Origin: Kazachstania africana CBS 2517
Taxonomy: Eukaryota; Ascomycota; Saccharomycetes; Saccharomycetales; Saccharomycetaceae
Length of the DNA stretch: 64,000 bases
Assembly (NCBI RefSeq): GCF_000304475.1
Contig: NC_018946.1
Span: forward strand, 744,001 to 808,000
Direction of reading: 5' to 3'
Below are positions 11,297 to 21,352 of the stretch, piece by piece. The notes under the pieces are model-generated. The model did not search any database, was not told the origin of the DNA, and worked only from the letters and a program-made list of their open reading frames with translations. How positions within the stretch are numbered: the stretch's first letter is position 1; every line of letters starts with the position of its first letter. Both the position numbers and the translations under genes were made by a program.

Positions 11297-12799
11297 TTAA
11301 AAAAGCATATCTAAAAAATTATCTTGATTTTTTTTTAATGAATGTGGTTTCAATAACTCAAAACTACAAATTAGGCCTGTGTTAATACTTAAGACAGCGC
11401 CCCAATTTTCAAATTGTCCACAGTAGTTTGGAGCACTGAAAACAGTTACTAATTTTTTCTTTGCAAAAAATTCGTAACCATCTTCTACCACCATGTGACC
11501 CCTAATAATTAAATCGAAGTTGAACTGGTTGCAGAAATCCAAGACATTTTTTTTTGAAAAAGTGTACGATACGCCTCTATCATTTAATGACCAATTTGAT
11601 ACTGAAGTATCAGGATCACTCCAAAGTAAGTCTGTAAGGAGACCAGAATCTGGAATATCAGTAGGTCTTAGAATACCTTTTGAAATTTGTTTTAAATCCA
11701 TTAAATCTGGAGAGATACCGCCATGAACGGCGAAAATTTTATCTTGAATTGTTGCAGCAATTGGCAAACAGTTAAATACGTCAATAAAAGATTTCCAAAT
11801 CTTTGTATTTTTACGTCTTTTACATTCATCATAAAAACCGTACATCTTTGTAATGTTAGCACTTTCATGATTACCTCTTAACATGAAAAAATTGTTTGGG
11901 TATTTGATTTTGAAGCAGAAAAGTAATAAGATAGTTTCTAAAGATTGTTTACCACGATCAACGTAATCACCCAAGAATAAATAGTTTGTATCATTTGGCC
12001 AACCACTTAATTTTAAAATTCTCAATAGATCATTAAATTGTCCATGAATATCACCAACAATTTTGATGGGAGCTTGTAATCTCAATAAATTTGGTTGGCC
12101 CATGAAAATTTCCCTTACTGTAGAACAAATCAATTGAATTTCCCAAGAATGGAAAGGAATTGACTTTTGTTTCTGTTTAAATCTAGAAGTATCATTCAAA
12201 TTGATCAATTTATCGATCATATCATCGATATTGATTCCATCTCTATCAGTAGAATCGTTTGGATAACGTTCAATAAAGACAGGTCTTGATCTCTTATTAG
12301 ATTTTGTAGAAAGTATTGATAATTTAGTTCTTGAAAAAGAAGGTGATGAAGACATAGACGTTGACGATGAAGAAGAAAGATAGGAGTAAGAAGAAGATGA
12401 TGAACTGATGGAAGAAGTAGGGATTTTCGAAGAGATATTAGTTGCATCGGTTACAGTCAATGGCAAAGTGGAAGATGCGATTGGGAATCTTGGTTTACTA
12501 GCACCAAAAGCCTTGGCAACGGAGATATCCATATCTAGAGCGAGATTTGTAGTAGCATTTGTAGAAACATGATTTGATTTTTTTGTTTTAGGAATATCGA
12601 TATAGGAGGAGGTGTCCTTAATTTTAGCAGATTTGATAGTAGGAGTGAGCCTACTATCATCAGGGTCATTAGGTTCATTAGAGTTTAAATCGTCAGTACC
12701 ATCATTAGATTGCTGGTTCGATTTATTGTTATTTAGACAGGTATTATTTGTCGGTACTTCGAAATTATTATTGGAATATGACGGGCTTCTTCTTCTCAT
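11297..12799 (-). CDS. PPQ1: Ppq1, PP1-like serine/threonine protein phosphatase
   Basis: 500 residues (549 in S. cerevisiae). The N-terminal ~190 residues are serine- and asparagine-rich, starting [16 protein letters not shown] and containing [15 protein letters not shown], which identifies Ppq1 rather than Ppz1/2 or Glc7. The catalytic domain spans about 205-495 and has all metal- and phosphate-site motifs: [38 protein letters not shown] and SAPNYCG. Ppq1 affects translational fidelity and dampens the mating-pheromone MAPK pathway in S. cerevisiae. A poly-serine tract is encoded near 12,330-12,420. It lies downstream of the tRNA and divergent from the asparagine synthetase gene. Confidence 0.96.
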   Translation of the reverse strand: MRRRSPSYSNNNFEVPTNNTCLNNNKSNQQSNDGTDDLNSNEPNDPDDSRLTPTIKSAKIKDTSSYIDIPKTKKSNHVSTNATTNLALDMDISVAKAFGASKPRFPIASSTLPLTVTDATNISSKIPTSSISSSSSSYSYLSSSSSTSMSSSPSFSRTKLSILSTKSNKRSRPVFIERYPNDSTDRDGINIDDMIDKLINLNDTSRFKQKQKSIPFHSWEIQLICSTVREIFMGQPNLLRLQAPIKIVGDIHGQFNDLLRILKLSGWPNDTNYLFLGDYVDRGKQSLETILLLFCFKIKYPNNFFMLRGNHESANITKMYGFYDECKRRKNTKIWKSFIDVFNCLPIAATIQDKIFAVHGGISPDLMDLKQISKGILRPTDIPDSGLLTDLLWSDPDTSVSNWSLNDRGVSYTFSKKNVLDFCNQFNFDLIIRGHMVVEDGYEFFAKKKLVTVFSAPNYCGQFENWGAVLSINTGLICSFELLKPHSLKKNQDNFLDMLF

Positions 12800-12964
12800 A
12801 AATTAAGAACGGTTTTGTCGTGGAATTTTTAAAGTAATTTTTGTAGTTGTGAAGTTTGTATTCGAAGTAATAGTATAGTGTATATTTATATACTATTATT
12901 CTTGTTTAAAAAAGGTATAGTAGTTAATCTGCTTTTGTTCTCTATTAAGAGGTGAAGAGAGGGG

Positions 12965-12999
<35 letters not shown>
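12965..12999. repeat. TGTGTA/TATGTG microsatellite
   Basis: An imperfect TG-rich array, GTGTGTGTGTATGTG followed by repeated TATGTG units, in the PPQ1-ASN intergenic region. It resembles yeast telomere-like or Rap1-friendly TG repeats but is short, so it is probably a simple microsatellite. Confidence 0.7.
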
Positions 13000-13120
13000 A
13001 AAGAGACGCGGGTCCTTATGTAATCTTTTATTTTTTTTTTTCTCCCATCTCTTCGTTGTTGAGAAATCCAAAATTTTCTTTCTACGAATCTCGGAAATTG
13101 CTTGTATTTACCCAAATGCG

Positions 13121-13323
13121 TTACCCGAACCGGAAAAAGAATGGAAGGCCGGGTGATCCTGGTGCACCCGCCAGATCCGAGGATGAGGGTAATTTATATA
13201 CGATGTGGCACACCGGGTAACCGCCATGCGTACACTCAGCCCTGAAATATATGCATCTTTTACACTGATGAAAGAGCGCTACCCTCAACATCGTCGTCGT
13301 AGTCGTTAGTAAGTTACGGGTAA
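13121..13323. promoter_or_regulatory. cluster of three Reb1-type sites (TTACCCG/CGGGTAA)
   Basis: TTACCCG at 13,121-13,127, CGGGTAA at 13,214-13,220 and CGGGTAA at 13,317-13,323. Each is a perfect Reb1 core, and they are spaced by about 93 and 103 bp. Reb1 is a general regulatory factor that clears nucleosomes in yeast promoters. Presence is seen; binding is inferred. Confidence 0.55.
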
Positions 13324-14114
13324 CAAAGATGAGGGAATAAGAATGGGAGCGAGAACCCAGACCGTGCGTTTCTTATCTATGAAATTAATGTACGGCCAGT
13401 TCTCCCACGGACATTCTCTTCCCGCCTCTACACAGACACGTCAAATCCATTCGGCGGAGAGATAATAATCTTATATATATATATATATATCGACATAATT
13501 ATGCATGTAGATAATAATTGCATTTTAACTTCCGCCTTAGATTACAACTACATTTGAAAAATCAGCGGGAGTATAATTACGACATTTGGCCAGTAGGATA
13601 GCCTTCAATTCTCATACACTGACTATCAATCATTGATTGCTGCTATAATAGCCATGTCGAACACTTCCACTTCATCAACCATCTTTCATTTACAGTGGAC
13701 CCAAATTTTAGAGTACCCACAAACCAGGGTCCGTATTTGGAAAGATACATTGGCTATGCCGTATACTTCCGTACACCGCACCATACCTTCAACTTCAGTA
13801 GATCAAAATCTCCATTTTTTTTTTTTTCTTCATTGCCCAACGCTTATCTCGGGCTACGGCACTTTTTCTTGCGCAAATTTTTCTTTTCGTTTCGCTCACT
13901 CCTTATCAGTTTCCCATTCCGGTAAATATTTATTGCTTTTTTTCCTTCGCTAGATGAATCATAGTTATTTTTTTTTTTTTTTCAGTGGCCTCGATGAGTA
14001 TCTACTGCATATGGACACTTCGTTATATATATATATATCCATACTTCAGTATCCTAATATTACTCAACACCTTATTCAAGGCACTATAAAACTGCTACTA
14101 CTCTCCCTCCAAAT

Positions 14115-15833
14115 ATGTGTGGTATCTTTGCTGCCTTCAGACATGAAGATGTAACTTCATTCAAATCAAAAGCCCTACAACTCTCAAAAAGAATTAGACA
14201 TAGAGGTCCAGATTGGTCCGGTAACGTCGTCAAAAACTCCACCATCATGGTCCATGAACGTCTTGCCATCGTCGGTCTAGACTCTGGTGCTCAACCAATC
14301 ACTTCTCCATGTGGTAACTACACTCTTTGTGTTAACGGTGAAATTTATAACCATATCCAATTAAGAGAACAATTTCCTGATTACAAATTTAAAACTTTAT
14401 CAGATTGTGAACCTATCATCCCACTATACTTGAGAGATGACATCGACGCTCCAAAATCTTTAGACGGTATGTTCGCTTGGACTCTTTACGATTCAAAGAA
14501 AGATCGTATTCTCGCAGCAAGAGATCCAATCGGTGTTACTACTTTATACATGGGCCGTTCATCTATGTCCCCAAAAACTGTCTTCTTCGCCTCTGAACTA
14601 AAATGTCTTGTCGATGATTGTGACAGCATTGTTGCCTTCCCACCAGGTCACATTTACGATTCCGAAACTGATAAGATTACTCGTTATTTCACTCCAAACT
14701 GGATTGATGAAAACAAGATTCCAACTACTCCAGTCGATTACACAGCCATTAGACACTCCTTAGAAAAGGCCGTCAGAAAAAGATTAATGGCTGAAGTCCC
14801 ATACGGTGTCTTATTATCTGGTGGTTTGGATTCTTCTTTAATCGCTTCCATTGCTGCTAGAGAAACTGAAGCTGCCAACAGGGAATTAGACGCCTCTCAA
14901 TACGCTGAAGAAGGTTCTCATTTGGCTGGTATCGACGACGAAGGTCATCTAAGAACTTCTGGCTGGTCTCGTCTACATTCTTTTGCCATTGGTTTACCAG
15001 GTGCTCCAGATTTAATTGCCGCTAAGAAAGTCGCCAAATTCATCGGTTCCATCCATCACGAACATACTTTCACTTTACAAGAAGGTATTGACGCTCTAGA
15101 CGATGTCATTTACCATTTAGAAACCTACGATGTTACAACGATTAGAGCCTCGACTCCAATGTTCTTACTTTCAAGAAAAATTAAAGCTCAAGGTGTTAAG
15201 ATGGTTCTATCAGGTGAAGGTTCAGATGAAATTTTCGGTGGTTACCTGTATTTCGCTCAAGCTCCATCTGCTGCTGAATTCCACACCGAATCTGTCAAGA
15301 GAGTTAAGAACTTACATTTAGCTGATTGTCTAAGAGCTAACAAATCTACCATGGCTTGGGGTCTAGAAGCAAGAGTTCCATTTTTGGATAGAGAATTCTT
15401 AGATCTATGTATGAATATCGATCCAAATGATAAATTAATTAACCAAAAGGAAGGCCGTATCGAAAAATACATCTTAAGAAAGGCTTTCGACACAAAGGAT
15501 GATCCATCTGCTAAACCATACTTACCAGATGAAATCTTATGGAGACAAAAGGAACAATTCTCCGATGGTGTCGGTTACTCTTGGATTGATTGTTTAAAGG
15601 ACACCGCAGAAAAGGTTATTAGTGATGAAATGTTCGCTAATCCAAAATCTCACTGGGGTAAAGATATTCCAACAACTAAGGAAGCTTATTGGTACAGATT
15701 GAAGTTCGACGCTCTATTCCCACAACCAACTGCCGCTGAAACTGTCATGAGATGGATTCCAAAGGCTGACTGGGGTTGTGCTGAGGATCCTTCCGGTAGA
15801 TACGCCCAAATTCATGAAAAACACATTCAATGA
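14115..15833 (+). CDS. ASN1: asparagine synthetase (glutamine-hydrolysing), Asn1/Asn2
   Basis: 572 residues, the family's usual length. It transfers amide nitrogen from glutamine to aspartate, with ATP going to AMP, in the cytosol. The N-terminal class-II glutaminase starts MCGIFAAF with catalytic Cys2, and RHRGPDWSG and VNGEIYNH follow. The synthetase domain carries the ATP-pyrophosphatase loop [11 protein letters not shown] at about residues 235-245 and the conserved [19 protein letters not shown]1 (YPR145W) and ASN2 (YGR124W) cannot be told apart from sequence; the symbol follows the neighbours, which match the YPR track. It is divergent from PPQ1 across a long spacer. Confidence 0.97.
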   Translation: MCGIFAAFRHEDVTSFKSKALQLSKRIRHRGPDWSGNVVKNSTIMVHERLAIVGLDSGAQPITSPCGNYTLCVNGEIYNHIQLREQFPDYKFKTLSDCEPIIPLYLRDDIDAPKSLDGMFAWTLYDSKKDRILAARDPIGVTTLYMGRSSMSPKTVFFASELKCLVDDCDSIVAFPPGHIYDSETDKITRYFTPNWIDENKIPTTPVDYTAIRHSLEKAVRKRLMAEVPYGVLLSGGLDSSLIASIAARETEAANRELDASQYAEEGSHLAGIDDEGHLRTSGWSRLHSFAIGLPGAPDLIAAKKVAKFIGSIHHEHTFTLQEGIDALDDVIYHLETYDVTTIRASTPMFLLSRKIKAQGVKMVLSGEGSDEIFGGYLYFAQAPSAAEFHTESVKRVKNLHLADCLRANKSTMAWGLEARVPFLDREFLDLCMNIDPNDKLINQKEGRIEKYILRKAFDTKDDPSAKPYLPDEILWRQKEQFSDGVGYSWIDCLKDTAEKVISDEMFANPKSHWGKDIPTTKEAYWYRLKFDALFPQPTAAETVMRWIPKADWGCAEDPSGRYAQIHEKHIQ

Positions 15834-16603
15834 TTTAAAAAACTTTCCCATATACTTTTATAAATTTCTTTATTTTTTCAACTAGGTCTAATAAATGTAA
15901 TTCTTCTCTTGAAAAACGATAACAAATGTTATTATATGCAAACTCTACTTTAATAAAACGTTATATAGATGATATATCCCTAGTAATTGTATGCCCACTA
16001 GATGATTTTGAAGAAGCTGTCGTACTGTAGGCCGAATCTTGTTTCAATATGTCGTATCGCGTTACACGGCGAGGTTTCTTATTGGAAGCTTTCCATTTAA
16101 TAGTGGTTATAATATTTACTAATTTAGCCATTGCCATATTCATTCTCAATGTGGTATAGTCTTAAAGGATCCATGATTCATTGTACTTGAATATATGTTC
16201 ATTATATATATATGTCAGTATACTACTCTAAAGTTTGCCTGTCCTAATTTTTTCCACTATGGCTTTTATTGATCTCGATCGTTTCCCGCAATATCTGTCA
16301 ATCCGAACGTATAACTCGGATAGAATTCTTTATATCATTGATCAAGCAACGAGGCGCAACGATATACGATTTTTTAATGCTACCGTTTAAAATAGACTTG
16401 AATGCGATGATTCCTTTGTGGTGTACCTTGTTCTGTATGTGACTCGGTTCAGTAGTACGATATTCTGCAACGGCAAGGCTGTTCGTTGCTATTTCGTTTT
16501 AAACTTTCGATTTCAAAACTATTTATAAATTTTTGTATTTATTGAAACTAAACTTAGACCTGGCACAATATACTAAAGGTAAATATTATTATTTCGTAAG
16601 AGT
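15834..16603. other. ASN-YPR148C intergenic region
   Basis: A 770-bp spacer between two convergent genes, larger than needed. It holds one small minus-strand candidate ORF (15,961-16,143, listed separately). YPR147C, which lies here in S. cerevisiae, is absent. Nothing else is recognised. Confidence 0.5.
15961..16143 (-). CDS. candidate small protein, positional match to YPR145C-A
   Basis: A 60-codon ATG frame, starting MNMAMAKLVNIITTIKWKAS and ending in a Ser/Thr-rich tail (YSTTASSKSSSGHTITRD). Similarity to a known protein is not recognised. S. cerevisiae has a small uncharacterised minus-strand ORF, YPR145C-A, in the same place just downstream of ASN1, so position and strand agree. It could equally be a chance frame. 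Confidence 0.3.
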   Translation of the reverse strand: MNMAMAKLVNIITTIKWKASNKKPRRVTRYDILKQDSAYSTTASSKSSSGHTITRDISSI

Positions 16604-17851
16604 TTATTCAAGTTGGTCCAAAAACTTCATGTTGTTTTCAATTTCTTGGACGCACTGTTTGTAGTGAATCAACTGGAAGTTTTGGAATAGCTTGACCAAG
16701 TTGATAACTTCAGAAGTCTCTGTTAACTCTGTCATTAATTCCACTGCAGCACCAGTGTTTGACACAAATTCATCTTCTAACTTCTCCAAGAGCTTATATT
16801 CTTCTGTTTCTTCTTCTGAGGAACCATTGTGCTTCACGTCTTCCTTAGGGGCCTCTTCCTTGGAACTTCCTTCTTTAGCTGGCTTTTCTGTTTCCTTGGC
16901 TTCAGCTTGTTCTTCAACTGTCTTCTTTTCAACGACATCTTCAGCAGGCTTGTCTTCTGTAATTTTCTTCTTTTCGGTTTCTTCCTTGTTTGACTCTTCG
17001 TTTACTTGCTCTTCCTTTGTTGACTCTTCCTTTGGTGGCACCTCCTTTGTTGAGTCTTCCTTAAAGACGTCAGTCTTTTGTGAGTTCTCCTGCCTGATGC
17101 TTTCTTGCGCCAATTCTTTCAATTTTATTTCATGACGCAACGTGTCAAATTCTAACCTAGAATCTTGGACTTTTGTACGTAATTTCGATACCTTCTTGAA
17201 ATCATTATTAATCAAGTGTTCTAGCTTAAAGTTAAATTCCTTAACGATCATAGCGTCCATCTCAGCCTTACTCTTGTCAATATTTTTGTAACAATTACTG
17301 AGTGAATTGAAGACTTCGAGTAGATTCAAAAATTCATCGTCATCCTCTTCTTCGACCTCTTCTTCCGGCTCTTCACCTTCCTTTGGAAGATCCTGTTGCT
17401 TTTCCTTCAAATCATCCAAGATCGATTTAGAATCAAAAGCTGCTTTGCTAATTGCCATTGGAAAAGAATTATTCATGAAAGAGCTCTTCTCTTGATGTTT
17501 CTTGCTCTTCTTTAAATCGCTCCACCACCAGTCATTCAAACTTTCGCTCAAATTTGGGGGGTAATCGTAACCTTCGATTTCATAAGTCTTTGTTACAATC
17601 AATAATCTCTTCAAGATCTTTTCTAACGCATCAACTTTATTCTCTAGATTGAGGTAACCTTCAGGTAATTTTGAAATCTCCTTATCAGGGATTTGACCAA
17701 CCTTTTCTTGCCAGAATCTAGCTGTCTTTTTGAAATGTAATTTAGTCTGAACATCAGGAGTAAGAATGGTATCATTAATCTTCTGTTGAGCACTTTGTGC
17801 CGCTGTGCTAATTGAGTTAGTGATCTTATCAAAATTGAAATTAGAAAACAT
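16604..17851 (-). CDS. YPR148C homologue, BAR-domain-like protein
   Basis: 415 residues from the ATG at 17,849-17,851 (MFSNFNFDKITNSISTAA), close to the 435 of S. cerevisiae YPR148C. The frame is open for 17 further codons upstream but without an ATG, so the internal ATG is chosen. The N-terminal ~270 residues are helical and BAR-like, including LPEGYLNLENKVDALEKILK and YEIEGYDYPPNLSESLNDWW. A Lys/Glu-rich low-complexity segment (about 265-365) follows, then a helical C-terminus. The S. cerevisiae protein is of unknown function. Adjacent to homologues of the eisosome-linked genes YGR130C and NCE102, it may act at the plasma membrane, which is inference only. Confidence 0.92.
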   Translation of the reverse strand: MFSNFNFDKITNSISTAAQSAQQKINDTILTPDVQTKLHFKKTARFWQEKVGQIPDKEISKLPEGYLNLENKVDALEKILKRLLIVTKTYEIEGYDYPPNLSESLNDWWWSDLKKSKKHQEKSSFMNNSFPMAISKAAFDSKSILDDLKEKQQDLPKEGEEPEEEVEEEDDDEFLNLLEVFNSLSNCYKNIDKSKAEMDAMIVKEFNFKLEHLINNDFKKVSKLRTKVQDSRLEFDTLRHEIKLKELAQESIRQENSQKTDVFKEDSTKEVPPKEESTKEEQVNEESNKEETEKKKITEDKPAEDVVEKKTVEEQAEAKETEKPAKEGSSKEEAPKEDVKHNGSSEEETEEYKLLEKLEDEFVSNTGAAVELMTELTETSEVINLVKLFQNFQLIHYKQCVQEIENNMKFLDQLE

Positions 17852-18142
17852 ATCAATGGAGTGTATTGTTCGGTGTTGTCTTGTTTCAAACTGTATGTAC
17901 ACGTTAATATATTTAACTTTTCAAATGTTTTACCTTTAAAAAAAAAAATAATCATCAACAGGTCTGACTTCTTAATTATACAAATCATAGTATCATCCTG
18001 CCATATATCATAAAAGTATGGCTCTTCAGTAAATGGTAACTCGAGATGAACTCACAAAATATTTTTCGATCTTGTTCTTGGATTGAACTTAAAGTGATAT
18101 GAAAATTAATAACGTATTATAACTATATAACTATATATCCAA

Positions 18143-19234
18143 CTAGACAACAACAAACTCTTCTTCTTCTTCTTCTTCTTTTACAGAAAGATTACCACCT
18201 TCTTCTACGTCATCAGTTTTGATTTCGTATAGTTTGCTCCGCCTGTTGATTGGCTCATCAACTTTCTTAGGTTTCACTGCGACAGGTTGATTTTGCTCTA
18301 ATTGATTGCGTTGGTTCTTAATAGCTTCAATTTCACCATAAAGTCTGGTTTTTGTATTATTATATTCAGTCATCTTGAACAGGTAATTCTTAGTTGACTT
18401 GAAATCAGAAAAGTCCTTGAAGTGTGATATCTTTGAGTTCAATTTTCTGATTTTCTCATTTTCAATATCAATTTTAGTATTTAAATTTGAAACTTGCGTA
18501 TCATATTCATTGATTTTAGAAGCATGTCTCTCGTCACCTTTTGCATTTAATTTCTTAAGTTTATCATGATGAATTTTGTTCTCATATTGAATATTGTCAA
18601 AGACCTCCTTAGAGAAATAGTACAGTAGTCCATCTTTTTTACGTAATACGATGACTTGCTCTTTATTCTGTGGTGTAGCTAAAGAATTCTTTAATTCTTT
18701 CTTTTTATTACCAGGAACTTTGGTAAATACATATGAAGGTATCTTGGGGACGGAGTAGATATTGATAGGTTTTTCGATTATCTTGTATTTGCTGTCACCT
18801 TCATAAGAAATATCATCTTCATCGATATAAACAAGATTCTGTGAATCTTTGAGAAATTTCAAGTTATTTTCCTTCGTCTTGAGTTCATTCAAGAAATTTG
18901 TCTGAGCTTCTTCATTCTCTCTCAAACTTCTTGGAAAATCGATATCTTTTGCAATTTTACGACTTTTCCTGTCTGTAGGAATTGTCTTGTAACCAACAGT
19001 GTTCAAATTCAATTTATTAAAATCAGAATTTGGATTTGTAATGGTGTATTTAGCATTCTTATGTTCTCTTATGTAGTTCAAATAGTTAGGATTGATATTT
19101 CTTCTAAATGGAGACTGGTACTTGGCATCATGAGCTATAGTGTCCTTCAAAAAATTCCTATGTGGATTTTTCGCACGTTCCTGCTCCTTTAGTACTTCAA
19201 TAAACCTATCGTCAGCATAGTAATTAACTGCCAT
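18143..19234 (-). CDS. short YGR130C homologue (eisosome-associated coiled-coil protein)
   Basis: 363 residues from MAVNYYADDRFIEVL, against 816 in S. cerevisiae YGR130C, an eisosome component of unknown function. The N-terminal match is clear (LGYKNIPK-like VGYKTIPTDRKSRKIAKDID, followed by FPRSLRENEEAQTNFL). A second conserved block near residue 195 (VIVLRKKDGLLYYFSKEVFD) leads into a coiled coil. The long acidic middle and most of the C-terminal coiled coil of the S. cerevisiae protein are absent; the gene ends in a seven-Glu tract (SVKEEEEEEEFVVV). Frame is open upstream without an ATG, so the ATG at 19,232-19,234 is chosen. It is divergent from NCE102, as YGR130C is from FHN1. Confidence 0.88.
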   Translation of the reverse strand: MAVNYYADDRFIEVLKEQERAKNPHRNFLKDTIAHDAKYQSPFRRNINPNYLNYIREHKNAKYTITNPNSDFNKLNLNTVGYKTIPTDRKSRKIAKDIDFPRSLRENEEAQTNFLNELKTKENNLKFLKDSQNLVYIDEDDISYEGDSKYKIIEKPINIYSVPKIPSYVFTKVPGNKKKELKNSLATPQNKEQVIVLRKKDGLLYYFSKEVFDNIQYENKIHHDKLKKLNAKGDERHASKINEYDTQVSNLNTKIDIENEKIRKLNSKISHFKDFSDFKSTKNYLFKMTEYNNTKTRLYGEIEAIKNQRNQLEQNQPVAVKPKKVDEPINRRSKLYEIKTDDVEEGGNLSVKEEEEEEEFVVV

Positions 19235-19908
19235 AGTTATACTCGTATGTAAGTTGTGTGACCTTGTTTCACCGGTATCTGCGCTTGGAATCAACTGCGA
19301 ACCATGCCAAGGAGATTTACATGCTATATATAAAGTTTTGTTCAAGGTTACTATTGAGACAGATTAAATCGGTCCTTCCCAAGAACCTTATTTTCCATTA
19401 CTAACACGGCTGGTACTCTTTTACTCTGTCACCCATGCAAACGCCAAGGGGACCCCATGCAGATAGCCTTACCATATGGCTGCAAATATACACACGGCCC
19501 CCGTCATCGACAACCAGTGTCTCCCTTTAATCGTCGATGATCTATTAAACTTTTCTTGGGTATGTTCAAAAACATCATGATGCCGTTTTCTGTCTTTTAC
19601 GGTTAGGGTGTCTCTCGGTACCATAGAGAGGAAGTCCGTTTTCTTATTGAGTCGCACTTATAGAAGAATGACAGTTTGTTGGAAAGAGTTAATGTTATAC
19701 CCTTTATTAAAGGGATTGTATAACAAATTGTTTGATTGCTTCGATTTGCTGATCCTTGAAACGTTTTCCTGACACACAGCGTACATTTGTATATAAGTAA
19801 AGAAATTTTATAGTCGTAGTAACAGTAATGGATACTATTATATTCTTTTCTGTGAAAGAGGCAACGTAAACGTATCCTACTAATAAATAATTTTAAAATA
19901 TTACAAAG
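19235..19908. promoter_or_regulatory. divergent promoter, YGR130C homologue and NCE102
   Basis: A 674-bp divergent spacer containing the promoters of two plasma-membrane-associated genes. I see no further gene or strongly defined element in it. Confidence 0.45.
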
Positions 19909-20469
19909 ATGTTGGCGATCGCAGATAACTCATTACGTCTGGTAAATTTCTGTTTTATGGTGATTACCATGGCATTTATTGCACAATTATTGAATACAAG
20001 ACAGGGGCATAATTCGGCAAGAGTAAACTACTGTATGTTTGCAGTCGCTTTTGGTATTCTAACAGACTCAATTTACGGTCTATTTGCAAATTTCTTCGAA
20101 CAATTAGCATGGCCTATAATTTTATTCGTTTTTGATTTTCTAAATTTTGTTTTCTTCTTCACAGCAGGTACTGTATTGGCAGTCGGTATTAGAGCACACA
20201 ATTGTAACAATGAAGCATATAGAAACAGTAACAAGATCGTCAGAGGATCTGAAACAAGATGTAGAGTAGCACAGGCCGCCGTTGCATTCTTCTATTTCTC
20301 AATGGCAATTTTCCTCGTTAAAGGTGTCTTTTCCATTATGAAAGCTATAAGTGAAGGTCCATTTGGCTCTGGTTCTTCATTCGGTTTCGGTTCAAGAAGA
20401 AAGAGAAGATCGGCTGGAACCGGTGTTCCAACTACTTCTACTGGTGTACCAACAGTATCTGAAGTTTAA
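19909..20469 (+). CDS. NCE102: Nce102/Fhn1, eisosome MARVEL-domain tetraspan protein
   Basis: 186 residues (173 in S. cerevisiae). Nce102 organises the MCC/eisosome domain of the plasma membrane and links sphingolipid state to eisosome assembly. Four hydrophobic segments are visible at about residues 9-28, 40-60, 66-92 and 122-145, and the N-terminus (MLAIADNSLRLVNFCFMVIT) is typical. The C-terminal tail holds a Gly/Ser/Phe stretch and a basic SRRKRRSAGTG patch, then Thr-rich residues. NCE102 and FHN1 are paralogues; the following genes match the NCE102 (YPR149W) side. Confidence 0.95.
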   Translation: MLAIADNSLRLVNFCFMVITMAFIAQLLNTRQGHNSARVNYCMFAVAFGILTDSIYGLFANFFEQLAWPIILFVFDFLNFVFFFTAGTVLAVGIRAHNCNNEAYRNSNKIVRGSETRCRVAQAAVAFFYFSMAIFLVKGVFSIMKAISEGPFGSGSSFGFGSRRKRRSAGTGVPTTSTGVPTVSEV

Positions 20470-20659
20470 GTTTACTCACAAGAAAAATATAAAAAATAAA
20501 ACAAAAAACATGAATCAAACCTGCCTAATGCTTTTTCTATTCTTTTACAATTTCGAAATTTTAAAAATGCTAATTAGAATATACCCAATTATCTTTTTTT
20601 TTCTTCTTTTTGTTAATTATTTAATATATAATTAATCAATCACTCTATTTAATTATTAT

Positions 20660-20914
20660 CTACTTCAATTGAACTTTTGAATTTTTGATTCTAAAATTCC
20701 AATCCCGTTGTTGTATGTCTGTAAATTGTTCATTAGCCAACTCACCATTCTGTCGATACAGTAATGGATTCTCTTTCATAGGATATAGCACTGGTCTGTA
20801 CCCATTATACAATATATCAATCTTTAATTTACTCTTATCCAAATATTTCGTCGTTGGAACCCTGGGTAGATTCTTACATAGTATACTACCACCCCTCATC
20901 GCTTGAATAGACAT
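20660..20914 (-). CDS. SUE1: short Sue1/Pet20-family mitochondrial protein
   Basis: 84 residues from the ATG at 20,912-20,914. The core LPRVPTTKYLDKSKLKIDIL followed by YNGYRPVLYPMKENPLLYR resembles the Pet20/Sue1 family, and the gene sits exactly where SUE1 (YPR151C) lies, between NCE102 and URN1. Sue1 is mitochondrial and needed to degrade unstable cytochrome c in S. cerevisiae. It is far shorter than S. cerevisiae Sue1 (206 residues): little presequence precedes the core and the C-terminal half is missing. It may be a reduced form or a truncated gene. The assignment leans on position. Confidence 0.7.
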   Translation of the reverse strand: MSIQAMRGGSILCKNLPRVPTTKYLDKSKLKIDILYNGYRPVLYPMKENPLLYRQNGELANEQFTDIQQRDWNFRIKNSKVQLK

Positions 20915-21352
20915 CACTCACTTACTTATGCGAAAGTTGCTCCCCCTTGTTTCAATATTGACCTTACTGAATTTACAATCCACTTATATATATTTATATT
21001 ATGGATACGAATATGGTTTACGCAATACACCCAATAAACATAGATGTCACCAGTGGCTAACGGATAATAACGATGATGATGATCGTGATTCACCCAGACT
21101 TTATCTTCATTGCATCGCCATCGCTTTTGCTTGCTTTTCGCTTTGTGTCGGACTTTGCGGTTTTTACGGAGTTTGGCATTATTACTGGACGATGGGGGAT
21201 GGGCGGCTGTGGCAAATGGAAAAGCCACAAGCATTCTGTGCAATGCACCCTTTAATCGGGTGTGCCTTCAAATTGCCACACCCCGAGATTGCCACAGCAA
21301 CCAGGGAGGAGGAGGAGGGTCTCCAACATTTGATGAAGATCACCGGGCGTAC
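20915..21352. promoter_or_regulatory. SUE1 upstream region with three TTGCCACA motifs
   Basis: A 438-bp spacer, locally GC-richer at its right end. The octamer TGTGGCAA/TTGCCACA occurs three times (21,208-21,215, 21,273-21,280 and 21,289-21,296). A 147-codon plus-strand ATG frame (20,928-21,371) spans the spacer but shows no recognised similarity and is not called. Confidence 0.45.

Larger units (their letters stand above)
12800..14114. promoter_or_regulatory. long divergent PPQ1-ASN promoter
   Basis: A 1.3-kb divergent spacer. It holds TGTGTA-type repeats (12,965-12,999), an (AT)n run (13,472-13,490), a run of 15 T (13,968-13,982) and three Reb1-type motifs near 13.1-13.3 kb. I saw no TGACTCA in this region although asparagine synthetase genes are Gcn4 targets in S. 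cerevisiae. Short frames in it (for example 13,633-13,953) are not convincing. Confidence 0.5.

Noticed and set aside
18143..18185. CTT/TTC triplet repeat near 18,160
   Set aside because: It encodes the Glu tract at the end of the YGR130C homologue, not an independent repeat element.
19235..19345. N-terminal extension of the YGR130C homologue
   Set aside because: The extra 37 codons begin at TTG rather than ATG; the conserved protein starts at the ATG at 19,234.
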